From: CAYRFQ01 sp964423615
GTDB taxonomy: Bacteria > Planctomycetota > Planctomycetia > Gemmatales > Gemmataceae
NCBI GenBank assembly: GCA_964423615.1
Contig: CAYRFQ010000094.1
Location: 1-31,416 of the forward strand
Length of the DNA stretch: 31,416 bases
Direction of reading: 5' to 3'
Positions 17,457-26,770 of this stretch are shown piece by piece. The translations under genes were made by a program, and so were the position numbers. Under the pieces are notes generated by a model. That model was given only the letters and a program-made list of their open reading frames with translations. It did no database searches and was not told where the DNA came from. Within the stretch, counting starts at the first letter, position 1, and every line of letters begins with the position of its first letter.

Positions 17457-18050
17457 TCAATGCAGGCCATATGGACGATAACTTTTCATGTGCCATTGCA
17501 ACCAAGTCCTCGCGCGCTTTGTGGCTTTTTTGACTTCGTTCTCGGTGAGGTCCAGAATCTCCGCCGTTTCTTCCACAGTGCAGCCCAAAAAATATCGAAT
17601 GCGAAAAACGCTTTGGTCCCTCTCTGCTTCTGGAGGCATATCGGCCAGGGCCGTTTTCAAGTCCATAATAAGGGTGTGATAATCGGTTTTCGTTTTCTCC
17701 TGATAAGAACCAACACCTTCCAGTCCCTGATGCTTTACTCTCTGATCGCGCTTACTAGCCTGCCTAGTCTTTACCTCATTGATAAGCAGGTTGTGAATTT
17801 TCGTAGCCGCATATTTAAAGAACTTTTGCCGGTCGCCAGACTGCCACTGGGTTATCTCTTGACCCACCAGCTTGCAAAACACTTCATCGACAACACCAGT
17901 CAAGGTAATGCTTGGCAAGATGTGTTGTTGACGTTTACGGGCGATGCCTCGAAGTTCATTTTCCACTAACCGGAATAACCGATCGGCCGCTTGCCGGTCA
18001 CCTTGGTCCGCCTGTTGAAGTAAGAGGGTAATGTCTCCGGGCTCAGACAT
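17457..18050 (-). CDS. ECF-type sigma factor (Sigma70_ECF family), second copy
   Basis: A 197-residue sigma factor, paralogous to the one at 5584-6174: both begin with the same EPG--T-LLQQA motif. Region 2 contains LTGVVDEVFCKLV and FFKYAATKIHNLLINEVK followed by KRD. The usual ID/DxxR stretch before KRGG is altered here (INEVKTRQASKRD), so promoter melting or recognition may differ from the first copy. Region 4 is a helix-turn-helix (CTVEETAEILDLTENEVKK). It is the first gene of the operon with the kinase-ATPase (30-bp gap) and the P450. An AGGA stands about 11 bases before the ATG. Regulation by the adjacent kinase, in place of an anti-sigma factor, is inferred. Confidence 0.92.
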   Translation of the reverse strand: MSEPGDITLLLQQADQGDRQAADRLFRLVENELRGIARKRQQHILPSITLTGVVDEVFCKLVGQEITQWQSGDRQKFFKYAATKIHNLLINEVKTRQASKRDQRVKHQGLEGVGSYQEKTKTDYHTLIMDLKTALADMPPEAERDQSVFRIRYFLGCTVEETAEILDLTENEVKKATKRARTWLQWHMKSYRPYGLH

Positions 18051-18330
18051 TGGGAAAATCCTGAAAATTAAGCTGGAGAGTGAAAAAAAGAATCCATGTA
18101 GTCTGTATTGGCATTATCATGGCAAATTTCAATACCTGGGCACGTCTTCTACTCAGCTTCCTTGTCCAGCAGTGCGCAGGAACACTTCCTTTGGGGAGGT
18201 TGTTGGTCCTGTTGAAGCGATTCTTTCGGGCAATCCTCTCCGTAACCTCCTCCAGTGTAAAAACTTGCAATTTTCTCAAAAAAAAGAAAAAAAGAAGGGA
18301 ACGGGATTGGGTGAGTTCTTGGATTAGTGG
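18051..18330. other. Divergent intergenic region
   Basis: This 280-bp gap must hold promoters for both the sigma factor (leftward) and the beta-helix protein gene (rightward). It carries an A-rich run near 18278-18297. I could not identify a convincing -35/-10 pair for either gene. Confidence 0.4.
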
Positions 18331-21300
18331 GTGACTCAACTATTTCTCACAAAACTAAGATCCAGGGGGAAAACATCAGTGCGAAGCAAACGAACCAAGA
18401 ACACCTTTCGTCCTTGTCTTGACATTCTGGAGGCAAGAACTGTCCCTTCCACAGTAATTGTCGACACGAAGTTGGATGTTGTAGATGCAAACGATGGCCA
18501 AACGTCTTTACGTGAAGCAATCAGCATGGCGAATGACACCAATGTTGACACGATTAATTTCGCGCGATCTGCCTATGGAACAATCAGATTGAACCTTGGC
18601 GAACTTCTCGTTACCGACGACCTTACAATCAACGGTCCCGGGACTCGCAGATTGACGATCAGTGGAAACAACTCCAGTCGTGTATTTAATATCGAAGGAA
18701 ATGACGTAAATCTCGTCGAGGTAAGCATCTCCGACCTTCGGATCACGGAAGGCTTGGCGGACGGTGCAAATGGCGTAGCGAACCCACAGCTCGAATTTGC
18801 AAGTGCTGGCGGTGGTATTCTCAATCAGGCGGGGGCAGAACTGACTCTCGACAACGTGGTTGTTTTCAATAACACCGCCATCGGGGACCCCAATTTCACG
18901 ATCATGCCAACTTCTGCCGCAACTGTCTCTGGCGGTGCAATTGGCGGCGGGGTTGCGAATTTTGGAACACTTTTTGTCAACAACAGCACCTTTCGTGCAA
19001 ACAATTCTATTGGCGCTGACGATGCGATAGGTGTTTTTTCAGGAAGTGCCTTTGCCGGTGCAATCGCTAACTATAACTCAGCTACCATTTCAGATAGTCA
19101 ATTCAAGAACAACATTACCCAAGCCGGCGACAACGGTGATGGGACATTCGCTGCCATCGCCAGTGGTGGAGCCGTTTTCAATGAGCTCTTTCTCAAAATC
19201 GAAGGAAGTTCTTTTCGACGCAACCAGGCAATTGGTGGTAACGACAGCATCGCGGAAACTCACAACGGCCATTCGCTTGGGGGCGCTATCCTAAGCGGGA
19301 CTTTAGTACCGGGCCAAGATTCCACATTAATTATTGAGGACAGTACGTTTGACGCAAACAAATCACTAGGGGGCGATAACAACCAAATCAAAGATGGTTT
19401 TATCCCTCCAGAAGCAGATGCACCGAATAATGCCTATGGCGGCGCTATCACTGTGTTCCAAGGAAATGCCACTATTAGTGAGACTAGTTTTTCGCGAAAC
19501 CTTGCCCAAGCAGGGGACGGAGGCGGTGACCAAAATGGTAGCCTTGGCGTCGGTGGTGGAGTCTTCTTCTTTGATTTCTTGGGTAGCGAAAACGAGATAA
19601 CCCACGAAATTTTCGATAGTAAGTTTGTGGGTAATAAGGCATTCGGTGGTGATGGCATCAATGGTGGTTCCGGTGGGGCAGGAATCGGGGGTGGCATAGC
19701 AAAGAGCACGTTGGATTCGGCCTTCAACGGTTCGTCCACAGCAGGAACCCTGACGATTTCGAATACGTTAGTCGCTGACAACCTTGCGAAAGGCGGTAGC
19801 GGCAGTGTCGTAGGAGTGGGTAAAGGTGGCGGCATAGCCATCGTCTTGGGCGAAACAGACGAAATTCCAGTGGTCGCTACGATGACTTCATCGACGGTGT
19901 CCTCTAACAAAGCCATCGGGGGGATCGGTGGAGGGGTATTCAACAGCGGGGACCTCACGGTTCACGATACCCATTTCGCAGACAACAAGGCAATTGGTGA
20001 AGACGGTGTCATCATTACGGAGGTACCTGGCTACGAGTTTGTAGGCTCGGGCCTCGGTGGAGGCTTGTTTAACTCCGGTCAAGTGGATGTTTATGACTCT
20101 TCCTTCGACGAGAATTTCTCGGTCGGTGATGATGGCGTTACAGGTAAGCGAGTACTCGTAGACGAAGTAGTCCTCATTCCCGGTGCCGCCTTGGGTGGTG
20201 GCCTGTTCAATGTCACTGATGCCACTGTCAAAGACAGTAACTTCAATGGGAACGTATCCAAAGCCGGGGACTACAACGCCGGCACATTCGCTGGGAATGC
20301 GGGTGGCGGCGGTGCCTATAATGACGGTACTTTGTTGGTCACCGATAGCTCATTCCGTAATAACAAATCTCTTGGGGGTGACGAAAACACCGGCGATATT
20401 GGTTCCGGAGTTGCCTACGGCGGTGGCGTGATGAGCGGCACTGTCGCCGACGTCGAAGCCTTGGCTCGCCCCGACGCATCCCTTGTGGTTACTGGAAGTT
20501 CATTCCACAACAATGAGGCTGTTGCGGGTAGGGGTAATCAGGTTGGGATGAGCTCAGTCGGGTCAACCATCGAACTCACCCTGCCGACTCGTGCGGACTT
20601 TGAGTTTCAGATTGTCGACGGCGGACCACTCGACCCCGACCCAGGTCCCAATGACTATCCGTTTGTGCCTTTCGCGGCGATTGGTAGTTACACTTTTTCG
20701 CTAAACGACACTGGGGGTAGCTCGATTGACATAACGGGGGTCACCGGACTCCTGGAGGGCACAACCCCAAGCCCTGCGGAGTTGCTGCCGTACACACTCG
20801 CACCTGACGTTTCTTTCGGGGGCGGCACCTTAACCAACATCGTTCGAAACCCCGATGGGTCAATCGCCTCTGGAGATATCGAGAACCTCCAACTCCAGTT
20901 CACTCTAGTCCCACAGAACCCCAATCCTCTGGGTGGTTTGAATTTCGTGACCGAAACGTTCCTTCGGTTCGACGCGACTGACGTGTCGATTCCGTTCGGG
21001 CCCGATACGTTCCTGTCGCTTGAGGGGGACGATCGGTTCAATGTGTTCTTGTCACCGACTCCGAACCCTGCCGATCCTGACGCTGAACTGGCGGTAATCG
21101 GCCGGAACCGGACTTTGACGTTCAATCCTATCGCTCACAGTCCTAACGCTGCTTTCGGAGGTGGAATTGTTGTGTATCAGGGATCCTCAACCGTTGAGGA
21201 TAGTCACCTGAGAGGTAACCGGGCCGTTGGAGGGGACAATGGAGTGGGTGTCGGCGGAGGTTACTTGGCCCTAGATTATTTCGGTGGAGTTCAATCGACC

Positions 21301-21843
21301 ATTAGCAACAGCACCATCACTGGTAATTCTGCTATTGGCGGTGCGGAAGGCGGAGACGGCCTTGGGGGTGGCGTTGCCGCAGGGGACTTTGGATCCTTTT
21401 TCGGTGCCCCAGGATCACTAACCATCGAAGACAGTCTTATAGCAAACAATCTAGCGATTGGCGGAGGTGGTGCCAACTTCGAGGATGATGAGGCAGTCAT
21501 CGGCGGTGACGGCCAGGGTGGCGGCATCTTTAACCAGAGCTCTCTGACAGTGAAATTCGTTGCCATACTCGGCAACCGAGCCGAGGGCGGCGATGGTGAA
21601 GTCGGGGGCAACGGTCAGGGTGGCGGCATATACAACGCCAACGGCGGAACCATCAGTCTACATTTCACTTCCACCAAATGGAATCGGGCCAATGGAGGTG
21701 ATGGAGACAGTGGACCTGACGGGAAGGGACAAGGTGGTGGCCTCTTCGACGACGGCGATGACTTCGATCTTGATCTGTTCTCCGTGATGTGGACTCGATT
21801 TAACGTAGCCTCAGACGTAGGTAACAATTTCTTCGGGTTCTAG
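18331..21843 (+). CDS. Giant secreted right-handed beta-helix protein
   Basis: An 1170-residue surface or exported protein. The start is a GTG with only a weak ribosome site. There is no classical signal peptide; instead a basic N-terminus leads to LEARTVPS (33-40), similar to the LEDR/LEPR-type motifs at the start of many giant planctomycete exported proteins. DANDGQTSLREAI (52-64) matches the CSLREA segment found at the entry of beta-helix proteins, with Thr in place of Cys. From there to the end run many degenerate repeats of about 40-60 residues (GGGIFN, L-V-DSSF--N-A-GGD), as in polymorphic outer membrane protein or pectate-lyase-like helices. Residues about 743-933 lack the repeat and look like an inserted beta-sandwich. 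Asp, Asn and Gly are abundant, which fits calcium-stabilised extracellular proteins. Likely role: adhesion or cell envelope; no catalytic motif is seen. Confidence 0.85.
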   Translation: MTQLFLTKLRSRGKTSVRSKRTKNTFRPCLDILEARTVPSTVIVDTKLDVVDANDGQTSLREAISMANDTNVDTINFARSAYGTIRLNLGELLVTDDLTINGPGTRRLTISGNNSSRVFNIEGNDVNLVEVSISDLRITEGLADGANGVANPQLEFASAGGGILNQAGAELTLDNVVVFNNTAIGDPNFTIMPTSAATVSGGAIGGGVANFGTLFVNNSTFRANNSIGADDAIGVFSGSAFAGAIANYNSATISDSQFKNNITQAGDNGDGTFAAIASGGAVFNELFLKIEGSSFRRNQAIGGNDSIAETHNGHSLGGAILSGTLVPGQDSTLIIEDSTFDANKSLGGDNNQIKDGFIPPEADAPNNAYGGAITVFQGNATISETSFSRNLAQAGDGGGDQNGSLGVGGGVFFFDFLGSENEITHEIFDSKFVGNKAFGGDGINGGSGGAGIGGGIAKSTLDSAFNGSSTAGTLTISNTLVADNLAKGGSGSVVGVGKGGGIAIVLGETDEIPVVATMTSSTVSSNKAIGGIGGGVFNSGDLTVHDTHFADNKAIGEDGVIITEVPGYEFVGSGLGGGLFNSGQVDVYDSSFDENFSVGDDGVTGKRVLVDEVVLIPGAALGGGLFNVTDATVKDSNFNGNVSKAGDYNAGTFAGNAGGGGAYNDGTLLVTDSSFRNNKSLGGDENTGDIGSGVAYGGGVMSGTVADVEALARPDASLVVTGSSFHNNEAVAGRGNQVGMSSVGSTIELTLPTRADFEFQIVDGGPLDPDPGPNDYPFVPFAAIGSYTFSLNDTGGSSIDITGVTGLLEGTTPSPAELLPYTLAPDVSFGGGTLTNIVRNPDGSIASGDIENLQLQFTLVPQNPNPLGGLNFVTETFLRFDATDVSIPFGPDTFLSLEGDDRFNVFLSPTPNPADPDAELAVIGRNRTLTFNPIAHSPNAAFGGGIVVYQGSSTVEDSHLRGNRAVGGDNGVGVGGGYLALDYFGGVQSTISNSTITGNSAIGGAEGGDGLGGGVAAGDFGSFFGAPGSLTIEDSLIANNLAIGGGGANFEDDEAVIGGDGQGGGIFNQSSLTVKFVAILGNRAEGGDGEVGGNGQGGGIYNANGGTISLHFTSTKWNRANGGDGDSGPDGKGQGGGLFDDGDDFDLDLFSVMWTRFNVASDVGNNFFGF

Positions 21844-21890
21844 GAACTCAGACACGAGTTGAACTGGAAGGACAATTGTCAACGAACTGC

Positions 21891-21925
21891 CAGCGAGGGA
21901 ACAGATGTGAATCCCTCGCTGTTTT
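21891..21925 (+). terminator. Intrinsic terminator of the beta-helix gene
   Basis: A perfect 10-bp stem, CAGCGAGGGA (21891-21900) with TCCCTCGCTG (21912-21921), an 11-base loop and TTTT directly after. It lies 48 bp past the stop codon. Confidence 0.9.
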
Positions 21926-22054
21926 AATTGCCCGACTTCAGAGGATCTGAATACGATCCCCCAGACTGTCAGTTTCCTCAACTTGACGCTGAACAATTTC
22001 GCATTGGTGGAGAACAGTGACATCCTGTCGATGGACTAGGGCTAAGACCCGGCT

Positions 22055-22255
22055 GGTACTGGGAAGGCAACTTCAATACCCCGGTTGGATGACGACGGCA
22101 ACCTCACTCGGTTTGTCGATGCCATCCACCTGGCCGAATTCACGCCACGAATCGTAGAAAGCAAGGGCCAATTCGCTGACATCAACCTCCTCAGTTCCAT
22201 CTTTCAAGCGTTCATCCATTTGGCTTGCATCCTGCTCGGGTTACGATGGCTATGA
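22055..22255 (+). pseudogene. Possible remnant of an unrecognised coding sequence
   Basis: An open stretch without a start codon reads LDDDGNLTRFVDAIHLAEFT, then IVESKGQFADINLLSSIF, ending in a hydrophobic helix (HLACILLGLRWL) and TGA. The protein-like composition suggests the 3' end of a lost gene, possibly a transposase, but I cannot name the family. The rest of the gap between the terminator and hsdR (21926-22459) shows no other gene. Confidence 0.25.
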
Positions 22256-22400
22256 AACTGCTTCGAATCATAAAACCGATCCTCATCTTTTTACGTTTCG
22301 TGTCTCGTTTCAGAACTGATTTGGAAAACGCTTCGGTCCGCCAAACCGCTGAAATTTCGCGAACAATAGGGCCGGAGCTTCGTTGCAGAACAGTAATGTA

Positions 22401-22433
22401 AACGAAAAGAAATCGGAACTGCTGGGTGTTCCG
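22401..22433 (-). terminator. Probable terminator of the restriction operon
   Basis: On the minus strand, CGGAAC (22433-22428) pairs with GTTCCG (22419-22414) across an 8-base loop, followed by ATTTCTTTTCG. It sits 27 bp after the hsdR stop codon, as expected for the end of the leftward operon. Confidence 0.55.
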
Positions 22434-22459
22434 AAATGAACGAAAATTACCTTGGACAT

Positions 22460-25400
22460 TTACCTCGCCCACGTCTTGCACAACAACTTCGCTTGCTGCA
22501 ACACCGTGTCGGTCGCCGACTCCGCTTTGTCTGGCGGATATCCATATCGTTTCAAGATGCGTTTGACCAGCACCCGGATTTGTGCCCGAGCACTTTCCCG
22601 CTCGGACCAATCGATCGTGACGCTATTTCGAACGGCCTTCACGAGTTCCCTTGCGATAGTGCAAAGTGTCTGGTCGCCCAACACTTGCACGGCACTATCG
22701 TTAACGCCTAAAGCATCGTAGAAAGCCAACTCGTCGTCCGAGAGGCTAAGGTCATCGCCGCGATTGTGAGCCTCTCGCATCTTCTTGGCGATTTCGATTA
22801 GCTCGGCGATGACTTGTGCGGCTTCGATCGAGCGGTTCTGGTATCGGCGAATAGCTTCTTCGAGCATTTCCAGGAACGAACGCGACTGAACCAAGTTTCT
22901 TTCGCCCAGAGTCTTGATTTCGTCGCTGAGCAACTTTCGGAGGAGTTCCAACGCCAAGTTCCGCTGGGGCATGTTGCGGACTTCGGCCAGGAATTCGTCG
23001 GACAGAATCGAGATGTCGGGGTTCTTGAGTCCTGCCGCCGAGAAGATGTCGACGACTTCATCGGAAACTACGGCCTTGGAGACGATCTGTCGGATGGCCG
23101 AGTCCATCATGTCGGGCGACGGGCCTTGATGCGTTCCCGCGTCGAGCTTGGCGATCCCTGCCCGCACGGCCTGGAAGAAGGCGATTTCGTCGCGGATCGC
23201 GAGGGCTTGTTCGTGAGGCACGGCCAAAGCAAAGGCTTTCGACAAGGCCAAACTCGCTTGCATGTATTCCCGCTTGCGTTGATCTCGCGATTCGTCAGAG
23301 TTTTTGGGCGGTTCCAAGATAAAGTTCATCGCGTCCACAATGCCCGACATTCGCTCTGCGGGTGAGCGTTGGATCACTTCCAGGTAATCGAACCCGTGGA
23401 ACAGGTCGCACACGATTTCGTATTTCTCGAGCAGGACCGCGACGGCATCCTCTTGGTTCAACGCCGCGTCTCCGTGTCCGCCGCTGTTGGCGTAGTTGGC
23501 CAACGCATACTTGAGTTGTTCGGCCAGACCGAGGGAATCGACGACGAGCCCGCCCGGCTTGTTCTTGAACACGCGGTTAACTCGGGCAATCGCTTGCATG
23601 AGGGCGTGGCCTTGCATCGGTTTGTCGATGTACATCGTGTGCATACAAGGAGCGTCAAAACCGGTCAGCCACATGTCACGGACGATCACCAACTTGAGCG
23701 GATCGGCTGCGTCCTTGAATCGTAGCCCGAGGAACTCCCGACGTGCTTTCGTGCGGATGTGTTGTTGCCATTCCGGACCATCCGCCGCCGAACCGGTCAT
23801 CACGACTTTGATGGCTCCGTGTTCGTCGTCTTCGTTGTGCCAACCCGGACGGAGTTTGATGATTGCGTTGTACAGGTCGATGCAAATTCGACGGCTCATG
23901 CAAACGATCATGGCCTTGCCGTCCATCACGTCGAGCCGGCGGTCGAAGTGTTCGACCAGGTCCCTGGCCACCAACTCGACCCGATTGGGAGTCCCGACCA
24001 TCGATTCGAGTTTGGCCCACTTCGTCTTGAGCTTGTGCTTGCTTTGTTCTTCCTCGCCCTCGGTGATCTCCTCGAACTCCGAGTCGATGGTCGGGCGTTC
24101 GTCTTCATCGATGTTGATTTTCGCGAGCCGGCCCTCGTAATAGATCGGCACCGTCGCCCCGTCATCGACGGCCCGTTGGATGTCGTAGATGTCGATGTAT
24201 TCGCCGAAGACGGCCCGCGTGTTCTTGTCGTCGAGTTGGAGCGGCGTCCCCGTAAACCCGATGAAACTGGCGTTCGGCAGGGCATCGCGCATGTGTCGAG
24301 CGAACCCGTCGATGAAGTCGTATTGGCTGCGGTGGGCTTCGTCGGCGATCACAATAATGTTTCGCCGGTCGGAAAGTTTCGGGTAACTGTCGCCCTTCTT
24401 TTCGGGCAGGAACTTCTGGATCGTCGTAAACACGACTCCTCCCGCGGCGACTTGGAGCAACTCGCGAAGGTGTTCTCGGTTTTCGGCCTGCACGGGGTCT
24501 TGACGTAACAACTCCTTGCACCGCGAGAACGTCCCGAAGAGTTGGTCGTCGAGGTCGTTGCGGTCGGTCAACACGACGAGCGTGGGGTTGGCCAGTTCGG
24601 GTTGTTGAATGACCTTTCCAGCGTAGAAGGCCATCGAGAGGCTCTTGCCGCTGCCTTGGGTGTGCCAGACCACGCCGATTCGTTTGTCGCCATCGGGACC
24701 GGCAGCGCGGACCGTGTGTTCGACGGCTTTGTTGACGGCGTGGTACTGGTGATATCCGGCGATCTTCTTGATGACCATCGAGCCGTCGTCGTCGAACACG
24801 ACAAACGATCGGAGCAAGTCGAGCAGCTGTTCCTTGTTGAGCAATTCGCGAGTGAACGTCTCGAGTTCGAACAGCACGGAGGCCGCTTGTGGTTTACCGT
24901 CGGGCGTTCGCCACGGCATGAACCGTTCCATGTTCGCGGTCAGCGAGCCAACGCGGGCGTCGTGACCATCGGAAGCAATCATCAGTTCGTTGAAGCAGAA
25001 CAGATTCGGGATTTCGGCCTTGTACGTTTGGAGTTGCCGGAACGCATCGCGGACGTCGACGTCTTCGTGGGACGGACTCTTGAGTTCGATCACGCCAATG
25101 GGCAAGCCGTTGAGAAACACGACGGTGTCGCAAATTCGATCTTGTTTGGCCTCGATGATGCGGAAGTGATTGACGGCGAGCCAGTCGTTGTTGTGCGGGT
25201 CCGAGAAATCGACCAGTTTGGCGGAATCGTGAATCGCGTTCCCGTCTTTGTCCCGAAACTCGACGGGAACGCCGAGCGTCAACATCCGATGGAACGCCCG
25301 GTTGCTTTCGATCAGGCTTGGGCTTTCGGGAGTGATGACTTTTCGGGCCGTGTCGTCAAGGGTGGCTTGCGGAATGTGCGGATTGAGCCGGACGAGTGCT

Positions 25401-25561
25401 TCTCGGAGTCGAGGGACAAGGACAACGTCGGAATACGTTTCACGTTCGGGTCGGTCGCCGCCTGGAGACAGTCCCGGTCCGAAGAGGACTTCATATTCGA
25501 GTTGCTCGAACCAGTTGAGAAGTGCGGCTTGGAGGTCAAGCTCATTAAATGGTGACGACAT
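22460..25561 (-). CDS. hsdR: Type I restriction enzyme R subunit (HsdR)
   Basis: A 1033-residue motor and nuclease subunit of a type I restriction-modification complex. The N-terminal PDDEXK nuclease shows Asp145 and the ELK motif (Glu159, Lys161) in VVFLNGLPIGVIELKSP. The SF2 helicase motor shows Walker A TQGSGKS (301-307), motif II DEAH (407-410) and motif III TGTP (437-440), with later motifs including VDSLGLAEQL and ARVNRV. A helical C-terminal domain (about 850-1033) fits the part that docks on HsdM/HsdS. The length is normal and no disruption is seen, so R itself looks functional. It is the last gene of the operon, 30 bp after the 392-residue unknown protein. Its ribosome site is weak. 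By eye it is GC-richer than hsdS and the two genes just upstream. Confidence 0.96.
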   Translation of the reverse strand: MSSPFNELDLQAALLNWFEQLEYEVLFGPGLSPGGDRPERETYSDVVLVPRLREALVRLNPHIPQATLDDTARKVITPESPSLIESNRAFHRMLTLGVPVEFRDKDGNAIHDSAKLVDFSDPHNNDWLAVNHFRIIEAKQDRICDTVVFLNGLPIGVIELKSPSHEDVDVRDAFRQLQTYKAEIPNLFCFNELMIASDGHDARVGSLTANMERFMPWRTPDGKPQAASVLFELETFTRELLNKEQLLDLLRSFVVFDDDGSMVIKKIAGYHQYHAVNKAVEHTVRAAGPDGDKRIGVVWHTQGSGKSLSMAFYAGKVIQQPELANPTLVVLTDRNDLDDQLFGTFSRCKELLRQDPVQAENREHLRELLQVAAGGVVFTTIQKFLPEKKGDSYPKLSDRRNIIVIADEAHRSQYDFIDGFARHMRDALPNASFIGFTGTPLQLDDKNTRAVFGEYIDIYDIQRAVDDGATVPIYYEGRLAKINIDEDERPTIDSEFEEITEGEEEQSKHKLKTKWAKLESMVGTPNRVELVARDLVEHFDRRLDVMDGKAMIVCMSRRICIDLYNAIIKLRPGWHNEDDEHGAIKVVMTGSAADGPEWQQHIRTKARREFLGLRFKDAADPLKLVIVRDMWLTGFDAPCMHTMYIDKPMQGHALMQAIARVNRVFKNKPGGLVVDSLGLAEQLKYALANYANSGGHGDAALNQEDAVAVLLEKYEIVCDLFHGFDYLEVIQRSPAERMSGIVDAMNFILEPPKNSDESRDQRKREYMQASLALSKAFALAVPHEQALAIRDEIAFFQAVRAGIAKLDAGTHQGPSPDMMDSAIRQIVSKAVVSDEVVDIFSAAGLKNPDISILSDEFLAEVRNMPQRNLALELLRKLLSDEIKTLGERNLVQSRSFLEMLEEAIRRYQNRSIEAAQVIAELIEIAKKMREAHNRGDDLSLSDDELAFYDALGVNDSAVQVLGDQTLCTIARELVKAVRNSVTIDWSERESARAQIRVLVKRILKRYGYPPDKAESATDTVLQQAKLLCKTWAR

Positions 25562-25591
25562 GGGGGTTATTGATCCTCGCTGTATTTCATC

Positions 25592-26770
25592 TCAAGTGTC
25601 TGTAGCTGGCTCGGGGAGGATTTCAAAGTTCGCCGTGTTTCGGAGTTCGTGGTGTTTGGCTCCCGCCTCTGCATGAGTCACCCCAGTAATTGCAACACGC
25701 CTTCCGTCTCTGTGGGCGTCGCAAGCTCGTTGGTATAGCTCTTGAGAAAGGGCGAATTTTACGGTCGCGGAACTTCCGCTGATTTGGGTTCGCATTGTGA
25801 CGTGCCCGCCTGCGTCTTTTTCGAACAAATCTTGCGGTGCCTTCCGGAGCATGGAGATAACGCCTTCGAGGCGCTGCTGCTTGGGTTGGGCTCGTTCTCG
25901 CAGCAATCGTCCGGCTTCCTCAATGATGGCGAAATGTCCCGGAGCAAACTCGGCACGTGCGGAGATTGATCGAGGTAGCCGAGAACGCACTCGTGACCAA
26001 CTCATGCTTATTTCTAAACTTGATTGCGTGTTGGCGGGTTGCATCCCTCGCAATGCATCACAAAAATTACTGCTGACTCCCTGATCCACGCTCTCCAGAA
26101 GCGACTTCGCGGAGTCATTTTGGATGGCTTGTTCGACAGCTTGTAATCCTCGCATGATTTGGATCGTCGCGCGTCGAGCAAATGGCTCTTGTTCAATCCA
26201 AAAATCCTCCTCGATTCCTTCGAGCACCATTTGTTCGTCTATGTCGGGAGGGACAGGAGCCAAAATTGTAGCCACGAAGCTACCTCGTTCGGTTTGTCCG
26301 AGCCGGCACGAATCCACGAACTCCACGGCCTTTTGGAAATTCTTACGTGGGTAGTAGGGTTTCGGGTCGTGAGCGCTGCAGGCAGCCGCGAGGAGTAAAT
26401 CTCGACCTCCTTGGAATAACTTCAAGCCATCTTCGAGAGGCAAAACACCACGCTCGGCTTCCGCACCCGCAATTCGCAGGCGCAGAACGTCCGAAGGAGG
26501 AACTGAGAGATCGTTGAGAACTTCCCAAACCGGCCGCTTTTCCACCTCCGAGATCATTTGGATGGTTTCGCCCATGCGCAACGCGTAGTCGCCCCATTTG
26601 GTACTCAACGGGAGAAGGATTTCGGCGTCTGGATTTGTTGAACTGTGGTAGACACCAACATCATCCCAGTTGTTCTTTTGCCGTGTCCAACCATGAGTTT
26701 GGAGGTATTGTTGCACGTCTTCAAAGCGTAAGGCACGCATCTGATTTTCTGGAATTTGAAGTGCGTTCAT
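25592..26770 (-). CDS. Unrecognised 392-residue protein inside the restriction operon
   Basis: I do not recognise the family. The N-terminal 95 residues look like a compact alpha/beta unit (VQQYLQTHGWTRQ, WDDVGVYHS, ILLPLSTKWGDYALRMGETI), followed by a long helical middle (about 100-300) with LAPVPPDIDEQ and RRATIQIMRGLQAVEQAI. The C-terminal 70 residues are strand-rich (TVKFALSQELYQRACDAHRD, RVAITGVTHA), resembling a small OB-like barrel. There are no membrane segments, nuclease motifs or Walker motifs. Its ATG overlaps the stop of the DUF4365 gene by 4 bp, and hsdR follows after 30 bp, so it is translated as part of the restriction operon. It is probably an accessory partner of the DUF4365 protein or of HsdR, but this is only inferred from position. 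Confidence 0.75.
   Translation of the reverse strand: MNALQIPENQMRALRFEDVQQYLQTHGWTRQKNNWDDVGVYHSSTNPDAEILLPLSTKWGDYALRMGETIQMISEVEKRPVWEVLNDLSVPPSDVLRLRIAGAEAERGVLPLEDGLKLFQGGRDLLLAAACSAHDPKPYYPRKNFQKAVEFVDSCRLGQTERGSFVATILAPVPPDIDEQMVLEGIEEDFWIEQEPFARRATIQIMRGLQAVEQAIQNDSAKSLLESVDQGVSSNFCDALRGMQPANTQSSLEISMSWSRVRSRLPRSISARAEFAPGHFAIIEEAGRLLRERAQPKQQRLEGVISMLRKAPQDLFEKDAGGHVTMRTQISGSSATVKFALSQELYQRACDAHRDGRRVAITGVTHAEAGAKHHELRNTANFEILPEPATDT

Noticed and set aside
18900..21780. Possible tandem DNA repeats or CRISPR-like periodicity
   Set aside because: The periodicity is at protein level (beta-helix repeats with Gly-Gly-Gly codons); DNA units vary in length and sequence and there are no identical repeats with unique spacers.
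24542..25555. Plus-strand open frame of 337 codons inside hsdR
   Set aside because: A mirror of GC-rich hsdR codons; the minus strand carries the nuclease and helicase motifs throughout.
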